Shown in pieces: positions 20,999-33,894 of a stretch of DNA of 64,000 nucleotides (position 1 is the stretch's first letter; each line of letters starts with the position of its first letter). The notes below the pieces were generated by a model, which made no database searches, was not told where the DNA came from, and was given only the letters and a program-made list of their open reading frames with translations. Location: positions 7,453,216 to 7,517,215 of the forward strand of contig OZ036006.1 of NCBI GenBank assembly GCA_964035015.1. The letters are read 5' to 3'. The position numbers were made by a program, and so were the translations under genes. This stretch comes from Corallium rubrum. Lineage: Eukaryota; Cnidaria; Anthozoa; Scleralcyonacea; Coralliidae.

Positions 20999-22079
20999 GC
21001 AGGCGGTGTGCGCACTGGCATCGTAATGCATTGTTGTTGGCAATTATCGCTTCGCAGTGACCAACATGGCAAACTAACACTCAAACAGCAGTGCGTTTAG
21101 GCTTTATTTTTTGAAATAGTTGTTAATATTTGTCAATTATTTTTACATAATTGTGAAATTTACATATAAAAGCGGGTATTTACATCTCAAGTTGGAAGAA
21201 AACTAGTTTCTGATCGGAATTTAGGGCTGGTTAATTTGACTACGGTTAGATTTTTGGCAAATATATTTTAAACTACCGAAGAAAACTTAGTTTTGACTAT
21301 TTGGATGTATTATATAGACCCTAAGCTATGTAAAAATGTGATCGCTCTCCAACGCTCTCCTTGGGATCACCTTCTATTTACAACTTGAAAATATACATTT
21401 TTACAGCGACGACAGCGCGTCGAGCGCGACTGATGAGTTAATACAAAGATATAATATTGCACTGACAGCTGGAGATTCGTAGCAAATACGTTTCAGAGTA
21501 AGCTATAGAGTTTGATTAAATGCGCTTGGAAACATAAACAAGGAAATGTGCTTGGGTTGGCGGTTTTTAAAAAATGAAGCACATTCTTCTCGTATATATA
21601 CGTATTTAATATAATATGTTAATATTACGGTCTGTCGATGGCTAGCCAACAGAACAATTAAAAATAACGACAAAAGCCGCAGCTTCCTTCTTGAACTAAC
21701 AAGCAGCTTTTCTAATTTACAGGACTTAGAGGCAACTAAGTTTCTTGGTCGATTTGCGGCATTTCTCTTCTCTGAATTCGGTTCATGATCAGTAATCCTA
21801 ATGAGCTGTAAGGCATCGTCGCATCGATAAACCGACTGGCTCTATGACTTTATCGTTTTTCATTTAGACGGTAAAACACGCTTGGAGCACTTATTATTAG
21901 AAACAAGTTTACAAGAAGACAATTTATCGATATTAAGCATCTCCAGACTTTATATTTTGTCCAGAATCTTTCAAAGATAACTTCAGGGAGCTCTTCACTC
22001 GACGACGGTCGGACGCGCTATGGTCGTATTTGCTAAAATAACTGTCATGCTTTGCAATCCCAGTGCGCACACCGCCTGC
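20999..22079. mobile_element. 1.08-kb non-autonomous DNA transposon with 20-bp TIRs
   Basis: Left terminus GCAGGCGGTGTGCGCACTGG (20999-21018) is exactly complementary to the right terminus CCAGTGCGCACACCGCCTGC (22060-22079). The immediate flanks are ATTTTAA on both sides (20992-20998 and 22080-22086), a 7-bp direct duplication. The interior has no transposase frame. The 7-bp duplication does not by itself identify the superfamily; part of it may be a TTAA-type or 8-bp site with one changed base. Confidence 0.85.
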
Positions 22080-22479
22080 ATTTTAAGCATGCGACGTTAT
22101 TGTCAACACTCACGTCACGCGTGCAAAATTGCAAATCAACAACCTAAAACTGCATAGATTGCCGTTCTTCACTTCAAGCAAGAGTGCTGACGCCATCACT
22201 CTTTAATGGCTCGATTTTATACGCGTGACGTCCATGTTGAGGAAAACGTCGCATGCTTAAGCTCTTTAATTGAAAATGCTTCGGACGATAACAAGTATTT
22301 TACTACTACATAGTAAATGGTAGCAACTCGCAGCACTTCACTTTTGATAAAAACTTCTAGTAGTATTAGTATTGTGGGTTTAGAATCTGACGATGAATCA
22401 CAGCGGCGAATACAACTAAAAGTGCAAAAGACAACAATTTCAAACACAGGATATACTAGAAGTTGCTATCGCAAGGAAG

Positions 22480-22761
22480 TGCTGCCCATATACGCTTACA
22501 ATCGCACACGCCGTTAATAGCTGTGTTGATATTTAATACCCAAAGAAACTCGATACGTTAAATACAGGCAATCGTGTTTTGTCAGTGTATTGCAAATTCA
22601 TATTGTGTTTTCTACCGGAGAACTGGATTGTCATTTGTGTTTTGACTTTTGATGTGTTTTGACTTGATTGCAGCTTCGGTAACACTTCAGTACCTTCACG
22701 TACTATATATAGCAGTGTGATTTTGCAGTAATCCGAATGAACGCCTGACCAGGCGTCTTGT
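22480..22761 (+). mobile_element. 5'-truncated Helentron-like element
   Basis: Carries the same 3' half as the reverse complement of 18017-18807: TACGCTTACAATCGCACACG, GTGTTGATATTTAATACCC, and the terminal GAACGCCTGACCAGGCGTCT followed by TGT and then T. The 5' hairpin end is missing. Homology fades upstream of about 22480. Confidence 0.6.
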
Positions 22762-23220
22762 TAAGTCTTGAACAGCTTCGACTACAAGGACATTAAGCGA
22801 GCAAAACGTGTAAAAACGCCAAGGCAAAGGATAAAAGGCCAGGCCGAGGCTCTTTACATACTGCTGTCATAGCCATCTGTTGCATGGTCAGGGGGGTTCA
22901 GAACCAACATCCATTGATATACGCAGCCATACATAGCTCGACAAGAAGACTGAGCACGAGTAACGCATAGTGACCCAAGAGCAGAGAGATGTCAAGAATA
23001 GTGTTGGTGGGAGGCAGCAATAAAGAGCTCCTAATTCGTATAGGTCGTTAGGAAACCGCAATCCAAAACAACAAAATACACTTTAAAAATTCCTAATAAT
23101 CCCTAGAAATCCATGGAAATCCCTAGTAATCCATGAAAATCCTTATAAATCTTTAAAAATCTCCGGAAATTCATGAAAACTCCCTGAAAATCTTCAAAAA
23201 ATTCTCAATATCAATTTAAG
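22762..23220. other. No gene; AATCC-rich low-complexity stretch
   Basis: Between 23080 and 23200 there is a run of degenerate AATCCATGGAAATCCCTAG phrases. Otherwise nothing is recognised. Confidence 0.45.
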
Positions 23221-23460
23221 GCCCTGTTAGGTAGGGTGACCCTTCTAGAAGGGTCATCCTGGTAAAAGGGTCACCCTAGTCAAAGGGTTACCCTAGTTCA
23301 TTGTCTTTCCGTGTTTCGTTTACATGAGTGCTAGGGTGACCCTAACCCTGGCGGCAGGGCTATCTTTTTGTTTACATAAGCCATGTAAACGCGTTTGCTT
23401 ACAAGAAGAAACCCACCCTACTCCATGTAAACAAGGGCTATCTTTTGACTCGCTTCAAAG
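23221..23460. repeat. GGGTGACCC palindromes and TTTACATG repeats
   Basis: Several AGGGTGACCCTTCTAGAAGG-type inverted motifs lie within 80 bases. They are followed by TTTACATGAG, CATGTAAACG and CCATGTAAACA motifs like the ends of the 5766-6132 element. This is probably the remains of one or two TIR elements whose exact borders cannot be set. Confidence 0.5.
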
Positions 23461-23636
23461 GATAACCTCCTAAATAACCTTAAAAATTTCATATGGTATT
23501 TTGAGAAACGCTTTCTTTGGGAGTGATACACCCCTGGCATTATTGATCAGTGATTGGCATTTAAAACCAAAGGAGACATGCTGGCGCCGTGCGTAACACA
23601 CGGTTGATTAAGGTGTCTATATCATAATTGGGGATT

Positions 23637-23828
23637 TTACATATTTAGGATATTTGGAACCTTCTGAGAAGATTTGTAATATATCTTCCTTTTCTAAAAT
23701 TTCACCTTCATGGACTTTTTTGCCTTCATCAACTTTAACAGCAAAAAAGTCATGAAGATGAAATTTTAGAAAAGCAAGATATATTACAAATCTTCTCAGA
23801 AGGTTCCATATATCCTAATAAATATGTA
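23637..23828. repeat. Palindromic element, about 85-bp arms
   Basis: TTAGGATATTTGGAACCTTC on the left is complementary to GAAGGTTCCATATATCCTAA on the right. Inner arms are AGATTTGTAATATATCTT and CTTTTCTAAAATTTCA with complements. The loop is about 20 bases. Confidence 0.85.
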
Positions 23829-24033
23829 AAATACCCAACCCTAGGACACTTTAAAGACGACTGTGATGATGCACACAACGAAACGCGATCGAAATACGCA
23901 CCCAGTTGTGCTTCATTGCTTTGCTTTCCTCCGTTGCACAGTACTTTAACGACTCTTGGCGTCACATGTTCGACTCACAAAAAGTAGATATATTACCGTT
24001 TGGCTCACCAGCCAAGTGTGCAGACATTTATAA

Positions 24034-25550
24034 CAAAAGGTCCGCTATGCGTACATGTATCTGCGCAAACCCACCACTGTGAGAATCATGTCAAGATCTT
24101 GTGTGATCTTGGAAAATCTTGTAAGATCTTAAGAAAAATCTTAAGATTTTTACACGTAGATCTTATAAGATTTTAGCGAGATCTTATAAGATAATTAAAG
24201 AGAAAGTACAAATGTTTTTGTGCAAAACTTTGTCGGAAATATAGAATTTAACGGCTAACTGCTGGAAGATATATCCCAATGGCCAACAATACGGCTACCG
24301 CGGGTCTAAATACCCCTGAATCATCTGTATGTTTGTGCCATGTATGTAGGCCTAGGTACGGAGAAAAGGCTATTGGAACTGACATGAGCGCAATATCAAA
24401 TTGCATTATTTACGCTATTTACTTAGCCTACGGTCAAACGCGGTCATATTTAAAGTAAATCAATCGTCTGTAGGTTTGTGCCATTTGGGAAACTTGTACG
24501 GTTAGATAGAGCGTTAAATTCTGTACAACCGAACGTATGTGAATTAGAACAAATCGTATAGAATAGCAACGGAGAAAAATATATCAGTTGAACTGAGATG
24601 AGCGCAAGTATCAAATTGCATTATACGGCTATTCACTTGGCGTACGGTCGAACGCGGTCATATTTAAAGTAAATCAATCGTCTGTAGGTTTGTGCTATTT
24701 GGGAAACTTGTACGGTTAGATAGAGCGTTAAATTCTGTACAACATATGTGAATTAGAGAACATGGTATAGAATAACAACGGAGAAAAGGCTATTTGAACT
24801 GACATGAGCGTAAATATGAAATTGCATTATTACACTATTTACTTGGCGTACGGTCAAACGCGGTCATATTTAAAGTAAATCAATCGCATGTAGGTTTGCG
24901 CTATTTGGGAAACTTATACTGTTAGATAGAGCGTCAAATGCTGTACAACATATGTGAATTAGAGAACATGGTATAGAATAACAACGGAGAAAAGGCTATT
25001 TGAACTGACATGAGCGCAAATATCAAATTGCATTATTACGCTATTTACTTGGCGTACGGTCAAACGTGGTCATAATTTACTTGGCGTACGGTCGAACGTG
25101 GTCATATTTAAAGTAAATCAATCGTCTGTAGGTTTGTGCCATTTGGGAAACTTGTACGATTAGATAGAGCGTTAAATTCTGTACAACATATGTGAATTAG
25201 AACAAATCGTATAGAATAGCAACGGAGAAAAATCTATTTAAACTGAGATGAGCGCAAATATCAAATTGTATTATTATGCTATCACTTGGCGTACGGTCAG
25301 ACGCAATCATTTTAAAGTATCCCTGAATCATACTACCCCAATCATACAGCATTGCAATTGACTTTCTTCGAAAATAATGTTCTTCGTCTCGCTCCTTAGT
25401 TCATAAAACATGGCGAGGAAATATAAACAGTCACACTACTGCACACATTACACGTCAGCGGTTACACCAAAAAGTTAACACACAAACAAACAAACACACA
25501 AACACACAACACGATAGCAATATATCTGCGCGTTGCGCAGATACAAAAAT
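24034..25550. repeat. Composite repeat with an internal 208-bp tandem array, copy 1
   Basis: The left part has GGTCCGCTATGCGTACATGT, ATCTGCGCAA and an AGATCTTATAAGATTTTAGC block. The middle part has about 4.5 tandem copies of a unit of about 208 bp (phrases ACTTGGCGTACGGTCAAACG and GGTTAGATAGAGCGTTAAAT). The right part ends in GCGCGTTGCGCAGATAC. GTATCTGCGCAA near the left end and its complement near the right end could be terminal inverted repeats. The same order recurs at 54212-57100. Confidence 0.75.
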
Positions 25551-25689
25551 GTCAAACCGTTTTCATTAATTTTACACTTTGTACATGTAATGCATGTTTT
25601 GTATTACTGTATAGTCTATTCTTGTTATCCTATTAGTCTCTTCAAAACTTTTCTCTGTTAGTACCTTGTGACTGTGTGAGCGTTTCGCT

Positions 25690-25780
25690 CTTGGGGCAAA
25701 TGCAATTAATTGTAATTAATTGTAATTAATTAATTAATTAATTAATTAATTAAAATTAATTACAATTATTTTAATTAAGT
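25690..25780. repeat. (TAAT)n low-complexity tract
   Basis: AATTAATTAATTAATTAATT runs flanked by TAATTGTAATTAATTG and its near-complement; a small AT palindrome. Confidence 0.75.
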
Positions 25781-26168
25781 TTATGCACCCAAGATCCTTC
25801 TGGTATGGTTTAAATTAAATTGAATTACATACGTGGATGACTGCCTAAGCTTTCCACGTGTAAATTTTCAAATTTTTATCCCACTTAAGCCGTTTAATGG
25901 TTTATGCATGGCTCAGTCGGAGATGTCTCCCCTTGAGGGGTAAAATCATCTGGCGTTAATAGATTAAGTAAAATAGTCTGATGACAGAGTGCGCATGAAA
26001 AGGTTAAGCTTTCTACGTGATGGTAAAAAACTGCTTATCTTTTTTAATTCGTATCCAAATAAAAGTAATCTGGTACAGTTGGCGTATAGAAAGCAAGTTG
26101 ATGTTAGACATGTTTTATCCAAAAAAGGACCTTTAGGGGGAACATGCCCCCGCAAGTACGCAGATCAT

Positions 26169-26813
26169 TACTGGGGCTACTGTGGTAGCCGAGCCTAGGT
26201 TTCGCGATTCTTCAGTTCTTCTTCTTATTCCTTCTCCTACCCAGACCCAGTCTGGTACGACTGATTTTTATTTTTTTGCGACGCGTTATTAGTCCTCCGC
26301 GCGGCCGCTGGCGATATTCACCAATAAGCTTTGCGAAACTGAGGCATGTGACCATGAATTGACTGGCATGACTGCATGTGCCTTCTTTCTTTTCGACTGA
26401 GTGAGTGAGTGAGCTTTCTCGTCTCGGATGTGTTTTGTGTGTTCACAGACATAGTTATTGGACAGTAATATCGTTGGCAAGTATCTTGATATTATTATAT
26501 ACGCTTACAATCGCACACGCTGTTCATTAAGTGAACTTGCAGGTCACACTTTCTAGGTAAACATGAAGCTGTATAAGCGTCTAGGTAAACATGAACGCTG
26601 CACATTTGTGGAAATAATACTTTCTTTCTTTGCTTTCCTGATGTCTGATCACTCGTTTCGAATGTGTTCTGTGTGTTCACAGAGACACAGACATAGTTAT
26701 TGGCCTGCTAGAAGAGACTCAACATATGAACGCAGTGTACATGTGTGGAAATACGTTAACAAATACAGGCAATCGTGTTTTGTTATTGCAAATTGTGTTT
26801 TCTATCAGAGAAT
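26169..26813 (+). mobile_element. 3'-truncated Helentron-like element
   Basis: It starts TACTGGGGCTACTGTGGTAG followed by CCGAGCCTAGGTTTCG, preceded by T, as in the other two 5' ends. The interior shares TATACGCTTACAATCGCACA and ACAGACATAGTTATTGG blocks with 18017-18807. The 3' hairpin end is missing, and the following TIR element starts where homology stops. Confidence 0.6.
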
Positions 26814-26814
26814 A

Positions 26815-27129
26815 GGCCCGTCTCAAACGTCGCTCTTCCAGACTGTGTTTGGAGCGGCAAGGCCTGTTGCATTATGCGACGTTGGTGCGACTCTGATTCA
26901 AACGACGAACTTCTCATGTGCCGAACCTATTAATGCATAAATTATTTTAATGTGTTATCGCTGCCACTGATTATGCGCAAGGTTTTTCCCGGTTTTTGAA
27001 TAGTTTGAGGAATTAGGTTCGACGAATTATTAAGTTCGACGTTTGCATCAACGCCCCCAGAGCCGCTCCAACGTCGAATCTATTTGTATTAGGTTGAGCA
27101 CATGAGAAGAGCGACGTTTGAAACATACC
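26815..27129. mobile_element. TIR element (GGCCCGTCTCAAACGTCG type)
   Basis: Left end GGCCCGTCTCAAACGTCGCT; right end GAGCGACGTTTGAAACATAC then C. A second inner pair, TCTCATGTGCCGAACCTATT and AATACAAATAGATTCGACG-like sequence, gives a foldback structure. No protein is encoded. Confidence 0.7.
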
Positions 27130-28430
27130 AGTGATGTGATGCAATTGTTTATATAGTAAGATTGCATAATATCAAAAACCATTAGACAAAACCTGCTGAG
27201 TACAAATAAGACTCCCACGCTTGTTACTACTTAACCAAACCACAATCACGAGGTGTATTGTCATGTATCATGCACGTGATAGACACCGTTAATGTTTCGT
27301 TATAGGCGATGACCTGTGATAACTTATATTTTACTTCGTCATGGCACACAGTTGTGGCAAACTAAATGATTTTATAACATCGTCGCAATTACGTCATAAA
27401 AGTTTTAGCAGTTAAATCAATTTGAAGAAAGACAAGAGTTTTGTAAGACGTTGTGATTAACAATAATTTAATAAGCATGCCCAAACTTATCTCAAAAATA
27501 ATTTAAAACAATTTCGTCATCATCATTCGCTCGCAGCTGAGCATTATTTCATTACTGTCGTGGCAATAGAAGCGTTCCTAAAATAATTGTGCAGTTGTAT
27601 TCCTCACGTTGAACAATTCATTTGATGAAAATATTGCTAAACTTCCTGTTTTGAATTCTGTTTTGAATAGTTTAAAACGTGGTTTGTAAGCTGGGTATGT
27701 GATATTAAAATGTTACTCCAAGTGACGAACCATAGAGAAAACTGAGCTACAGGTCAAGTTGGGAGCTGAAGGTCGAATGATAGTACTTTGGCTATTTGAT
27801 ATTTCGAAACAGACTAGTTTCTTCGATACCCAGACAAGTCTGTTTCGAAATATCAAATTAATATTAGCTCGTCACTTGGACTAACACCTTAATATTAATA
27901 CTATTCTCCACCCGGGTTCAATGTAGCACAGTAATCGTTCGAAATGGGTATGCAATGCATGTTGTGCTGGTCAGCAATACTCAGCATAATCTTTTTCATA
28001 TTTTCAACAATCTTGTTAAAACATTGTTCAGTTATGAGTCTTGTATAATAATATAAATTTGTTAATACTTTAGAACCGAGCGTGTCAGTGATAGTGGGTA
28101 AAGTTCTTTAATCACTACTTATGGCTACACAAAAAATAATCGCTTTCTATATTTCCAGAAAATTCTGTTCACTAAGTTGTTATAGTAAAGTATTTTATTG
28201 ATAATTAATACTAAGTATACTTTTTTAAATTAAAGCGTTTTACCTTTTATTGCATTTCTTTCTTTCTTGCCATTCATTTTACTCCTCAAGATGATGTTGC
28301 AACTATTGCATGATCGATAACTAAAATGCGTTGCTGGCAATTCGCAAAAAACGCTGATTCATATTTAACGGGGGTGCCTTACGAGTTATGACACAGTGTC
28401 TTATGAACTGAACTAACCCTCAGAACAAAC
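27130..28430. other. No gene seen; one palindrome at 27786-27858
   Basis: AT-rich. The palindrome has GATATTTCGAAACAGACTAG and CTGTTTCGAAATATC arms. Nothing else can be supported. Confidence 0.5.
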
Positions 28431-28437
28431 AAATTAA

Positions 28438-28560
28438 GTCTAAAAGTAGAGTGCTGCGTAGGCAGTGTAGAAACAACAATCGAAATATAGTAAGGTTAGA
28501 TATACTGCCGAAACAGAGAACGTAGGAGTCTAACGTTTCGAGCGAAGGCCCTTCGTCAGA
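28438..28560. repeat. Dispersed repeat with AACGTTTCGAGCGAAGGCCC motif
   Basis: One of at least six copies in this window of a block running GTAG.GTGCTGCGTAGGCAGTG, AACAATCGAAATATAGTAAG, ATACTGCCGAAACAGAGAAC, AACGTTTCGAGCGAAGGCCC, TTCGTCAGAG. Others are at 33650-33775, 33895-34000, 34428-34545 (inverted), 38347-38440 and 58245-58385. It is often found as an inverted pair, so it probably forms the terminal part of foldback elements. Confidence 0.75.
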
Positions 28561-29699
28561 GAGGCAGTTAACTCCATAGTGAAATATATTTATATTCGCG
28601 TAGTTAAATTGAGAGGAACGAAAGATAACATAATTGATAATTCCACAGCAATTTACGACCGTAAAAGTTTCAAGGAGTACAGTCAAGAGGGATTGCCATG
28701 GCCAGAAATCGAGGACAACATGGCTGACAAGCATGCGCGTTGGGCTCTTCCCAACTAATTTCAAGATGGCGGCTTTCAATAGATTTGATAGGGGAAAATT
28801 CACAATACGCATTTTCTATTAGATCCCGTTAAGAATTCATACGGGCCCACATCTAAAAGATTAGCAAATTAGGCAAGCTTCAACTCCTGAAAATCTGGCG
28901 TCAATCCGTGAAGGTTGAATTTGTTCCCGAGAAGCTTATATTCCTACCTCTTACCTTGTATATACGCACCTGTTAAATCCACAAGATTTGCCGAAGTGAG
29001 GTTTTCTTTAGACGCAAATTTGGCAACATATATTCGACTTTTCGCACGGGCCCACATCTAGACGCATTCGAGGTGGACAATACTTTGTTTTGACCAGCAT
29101 CTAAAGGCATTGCAACGTATTTAAACTTGTTCCCAAACGACTTAAAATATAGGGTTTTCATGCTGCAGAGTCGTTGCGATTTAATCCATCAAGCGCCAAG
29201 AAAGCGTGAAGAAGCAAAACATTGCTCGACAATTCGGGTTCTTGATCGCCATTATAAAAGCACTGTTGCTAGGGGTTCCCATGGTCTTTACCGCTGTATT
29301 ATTTACATTGTTATAGACTGTGGATTCAGAAATAATAACCGAAATTTATGCGGCAATTTAATATTGTGAGTGTACAGGCCTATCTAGACGATTAAACCTT
29401 TTGTAATTTGATATTTGGGTAAGAAATGGCTCAATAAGACATTTTAGGGAATAACTCTATTTTAATTTGTTGTTGTAGACTTCTGTTTATAGCCGAAATG
29501 ATCGATATTTAGCCATCAGAATCTTCAAATTAATATTTCCATCTAAATCTGAGCCCACAGGCCACTGCCGCTGACTGTCCTCGATTTCTGGCCATGGTTA
29601 ATACGGCACAAGATGCATGTAATTGTTTTGCACCATTTAACCATATATGAATTTGAATCAAAAACAGTTGATCTGTTGATGGGAAGAAGTGGTCTGAAG

Positions 29700-29815
29700 T
29701 TAGCCACAATACAACCTGAACCACAGTACAACCTGAACCACAGTACAACCTGAACCACAGTACAACCTGAACCACAGTACAACCTGAACCACAGTACAAC
29801 CTGAACCACAGTAAC
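29700..29815. repeat. Minisatellite, 17-bp unit
   Basis: About seven copies of CAGTACAACCTGAACCA. The minus-strand frames rich in Trp/Phe/Gly across it are artefacts of the repeat. Confidence 0.93.
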
Positions 29816-29836
29816 ATCGTGTGGTATTAGCTAGGG

Positions 29837-30672
29837 TAAAAGGGACTTTAAGATGCTAGGACAACGACGGCGGTTAACTGAAGCAAGATAAGTTTTATAA
29901 TTTAAAGAAGTCACGGTTAACTATTATATTTGATATTTGAAGTAATATATCCAACACTCGTCAGTGTCCTTCCTCCGATTTCGAAATACAGCCAAGCAGG
30001 TTGAAAATACGAGGCGAAGCCGAGTTTGTTTAACCAGCTTGGCTGTATTTAGAGATTGGAGGAAGAACCCTGACGAGTGTTGGATATAACTTCTCAAACG
30101 AATCGATATTTTAAGGGAAAATCGACCTCAAAGTTTGCTAAATTTGACTGTAATCTTGCTCCTATTTCTAAATACAGCCAAGCAGGTTGAAAATACGAAG
30201 CGAAGCCAAGTTTTTTTAACCAGCTTGGCTGTATGTAGACATCGGAGGATGAACACTGACGAGTGTTGGATATAACTTCTCAAACGAATCTATATTTTAA
30301 GAGAAAATCGACCTCAAAGTTTGGTAAATTTGACTGTATCTTCCTCCGATTTCTAAATAATGATTAAATACTGATTTCCTTTGAATTTTTAATGAGTTTG
30401 AGAAGGTAGTTTAATGACTTCCAAAACGCCGCAGTATTGCTAAAATGATTGTAGTGTTTGTATTGAAGTCAATCTCAAGCAACAGTTCTCATCTTTTGGC
30501 CGTTGACGTCGTTCTGAAGACGTGAAAATGCTTTAAGTGGCATTGAATAAAGAACGAGGGCGGTCTTGAGATTGTTCTAGGGACTAAAAATTATTCGTTC
30601 TCTTTGTTTTGAAAAAATAATTCCTTCGTTTGGAGGACGTCGTCGTTGATCGTAGATCTTAAAGTCCCTGAA
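29837..30672. mobile_element. TIR element ending in AGGGACTTTAAGAT
   Basis: Left end AGGGACTTTAAGATGCTAGG, right end GTAGATCTTAAAGTCCCT, both next to a CGACGACG-like phrase. A nested pair of palindromic units occupies 29938-30350. No target duplication is certain and no transposase is present. Confidence 0.55.
29938..30350. repeat. Palindromic MITE plus partial tandem copy, nested
   Basis: ATATCCAACACTCGTCAGTG on the left is complementary to TGACGAGTGTTGGATAT at 30074-30090. AATACAGCCAAGCAGGTTGA is matched by TTAACCAGCTTGGCTGTAT. The second half (30100-30350) repeats the internal AAATACAGCCAAGC...GACGAGTGTTGGATA unit, so part of the element has been duplicated in tandem. Confidence 0.75.
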
Positions 30673-31191
30673 GACTAAAGTATACAACGACAACGTCTTT
30701 CGCATCGCAGTCGTGGAGGGTGAACAACATTTGTCGAAAACGGTTCTTTGAGTTTTTGAGACTTCTTTGGAAACCAGCGCTAAGCCAAAACAAAAGGCCT
30801 TGCGAGCTTCTAGAAATTGGAAGCATTCCATGGAAAGTAATAATGATGACAGTGCAACCTTGTCACAATCTAGAACGACCAGTTCGACCAGCTGTAAGAT
30901 AACGATTAACAGTGAATAAACTGTTATCTCTCTTTCCAGAGCTGTTCAGTATAAATCTCAAATATAGACACTATTCAAACAATTTAGTCCATTCCATACA
31001 TCGACTTTTGTGCTCCTGTTCTTTGTAAAGTTTTCTCAGTCCTTGCTCTACAAATTCTTCTTACAGATGTTAGTACCCCGAGCTCTAGACAGGACTCGAA
31101 TCATCAACCTTCTGAAGGAATGCTAGCAAGATGTTCTAATTATTTAAACCATGTACTATATATAGAACACAGATGATGGTAGATCGAGGTG

Positions 31192-31345
31192 ATATCAACC
31201 AGGGTTGCCAGATTGCTGAATAAATAAGCCAAACATTGTTATAAGCGGCCCTTTGATTTCTTTGTTTCCAACAAAGAAAACAAAAGGTTATTATAATAAT
31301 ATTTGGCTTATTTATTCAGCAATCTACCAACCCTGATATCAACGT
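31192..31345. repeat. Palindromic element
   Basis: GATATCAACCAGGGTTGCCAG and GCTGAATAAATAAGCCAAAC on the left match GTTTGGCTTATTTATTCAGC-like and AACCCTGATATC on the right. The loop is A-rich. Confidence 0.8.
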
Positions 31346-31629
31346 ATTGCTGGTGTGCATCTTACATCATTGCCGCCATGTTGGTTGACGATTTCAAAAG
31401 ATTTTCATCATCTGCAATTATATATCATCCAAACATAGCGAAAATATCTTTGTCCTTCGAATCTCAAAGGATTGGTTGCACACCACCTATATACAAACTC
31501 TTTCTTTGTGTGTCTTCTTGTTCTTTGTTCTATAGACTGTCAACGCCGCGCTGCAGTGTAAACAAAATTCCATCGACTCACGACCATGACGCAATGGAAG
31601 TTGTATAGTAATAAATGCATGTGCATGGT

Positions 31630-31795
31630 ACATTTGCGAACTTGGTGTAAAGGAACAGACGTTTGATAGACGTTCATCAAGCTCAACTACTCAGAAAATA
31701 TTTCTGAGCCCCAGACAAGGTTCAAACCTGCAACCTTCTAATGACTAGTTAGACGTTCTAACCGGACGGAGAGGTTGCAAATTCCTAGTCATATG
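31630..31795 (-). repeat. tRNA-derived SINE, minus strand
   Basis: Plus-strand AGGTTCAAACCTGCAACC is the complement of a B-box, and TTAGACGTTCTAACC is that of the anticodon region. The flank AACAGACGTTTGATAGACGT is shared (inverted) with the SINE at 405-600. A further fragment of the same flank is at 31870-31915. Confidence 0.6.
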
Positions 31796-31919
31796 TTGCT
31801 TTAGCGTTTACACATGAGATGTAGTTAAAGTGACATGATAAGTTGTACGTATACATGTAGTGTGATGTGGTACGTTTGCGAGCTTGGCGTTTAACAGACA
31901 GACGTTTGCAAAACCTATC

Positions 31920-33645
31920 TGGGCAGCAATCACGTCCAAACGTATGAATTAATATAGCCTTGGGGTTAGGACCAGAGGGTTAGGACGTATAAGAAATCAT
32001 TCAATAATCGTGATAAAAATATAAGCCATGCGACGCAATTGATGTCCTTTGTCTTGAAAAGTAATCCTTATGCCAAAACGCGAAACATAAGCAGATAGAA
32101 AATGTCACGCAACATCTCAAGCAAGCTTAAAGCTCTAATCATTCGGCTAGATCTTTTGGATTCTTGTATAGTTGTAGACTATAAAGTGTAGACCTTGCCA
32201 GACTTATCTTGCTCTATAAACCAGAGTTTGTACAACAACGAAGCATTTCCAGAGATATTTCTCCCTGAATTGACTAAAGTTAAGCAAGTATAGATCAACA
32301 ATTTAGTCTTGAGTGTTTACATTTTAAAACCTGTTTTACCGGTTAGAAAGGGGAAATCCCTTTGGTGCATCGAAGCTATAAGAGTGTAGAACACTGTCCT
32401 TGATTTCTCTGGACACTGGACTAAAGAAACGGAGTACACATGCCATAATAATAATAATAATAAGCAGTAAATCATGATGGACAATGCATATATACTTTGA
32501 CAATAAACAATAGTGTATATAATGAAGAATTTGGAATCTCAAAATGAATCTTACACTAATAAATACAGGTTAGAGAAACCTTGTATAATATTACTAAAAT
32601 TTATGTTAAAATAATAACTAAACATTGTGTTTGGAACTCCTAATTCATGTAGTTGTGTAACAGTCTTCCTTGTCGAAATAGCTTATATAAAGTAAGGCCT
32701 TCATTTCTCAAATTCAAGCAAATGTATATAAAATTGTTAATATTCAAAGTTAGCGGGTAAAGCATATTGTAAATATATAACTGTACTTTTTCCGAAAAAA
32801 AATTACGACTGTTATCATTTGCTGTGGTTTGGTAAAATAATAAAAATGTGCATTGTTGTATCATATACTCCAATCGTCAAGTGTTTGAATTCATGTTATT
32901 TATAGGGTTAGTGCGCCAACGAAGTAACAGAATTGTGTCTTGCGTCATATGGCGGGACTTGTTTGCGAGTGCAGTGTGCAACTGGGCTCTGCATTAAACT
33001 GGGTTATAACTATTTGCACAAATTGAACAGGAAATGCATTAGAACTTGATTTCTTAGAACTTGAATGTCCAAAACTGGATATAGCTAGTCAATCACGTTA
33101 TGAGGCGATGCAAGTCAAAACTGATTCGAAAGTAAAGATCTGTGAATGCATGCATGTATATACATGAATGCAAACCGTGAATTGACATCGATGTAAAGAG
33201 CCTGCATACGATGGATCTAAACGAGTGTCATGAACTTCTATATATGCTCTACATAGTGTCATTAGACGAAGTTAAATTAAAGTAGCTAGGTATATATATA
33301 TATATATATAAATATACAGAGTCCAGGGCCAGCATATGTGCTTATGCGCGACCTTATACATCTGGTCAAACGTTTCAGTGAAAGATTTCATAATGTATGC
33401 ATGCATGCATTGTTTTTATTAGCATTGGAAGTAAGTTGTAGCGACGCAGAAGCGATGTTGGTCCTGCATTCTGCATTTTGCTAACCTTAGCTTGCTTCAA
33501 CGTAGTTAATATTCTTTTAAGCTGAGGAAAGTGTTCTTTTGTACTGTTGACATGTAAACTGACCTAAACCTGTAATTCTGCTGCCTTATATAATCTTATA
33601 GTTTAAGCGATAAACATATGAAACCTGACAAACCAGAATTAAGAC
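31920..33645. other. No gene seen
   Basis: AT-rich sequence with a short (TAA)n run near 32445-32463, a TATATA tract at 33291-33311 and TGCATGCATGCAT near 33401. No exon, RNA or structured repeat could be supported. Confidence 0.45.
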
Positions 33646-33894
33646 ATAAGAGTAGCGTGCTACGTAGGCAGTGTAGAAACAATAATCAAAATATAGTAAG
33701 GTTAGATATACTGCCGAACAGAGAATGTAGGAGTCTAACGTTTCGAGCGAAAGGCCCTTCGTCAGAGTATTAATATTACAAAAATATTGCCCGTATAGTT
33801 GAAATAAAGTTAAGATCTCTACCAAAACATCATTGCCCGTACAGTATATAGAAGTCACAGTTCTGGGAAGCCACAGAGAGTTGCCTGCGGAGGC

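Noticed and set aside
28420..28822. Opposing frames of 62-130 residues
   Set aside because: They run across a dispersed repeat, overlap on both strands and show no motif or splice support.
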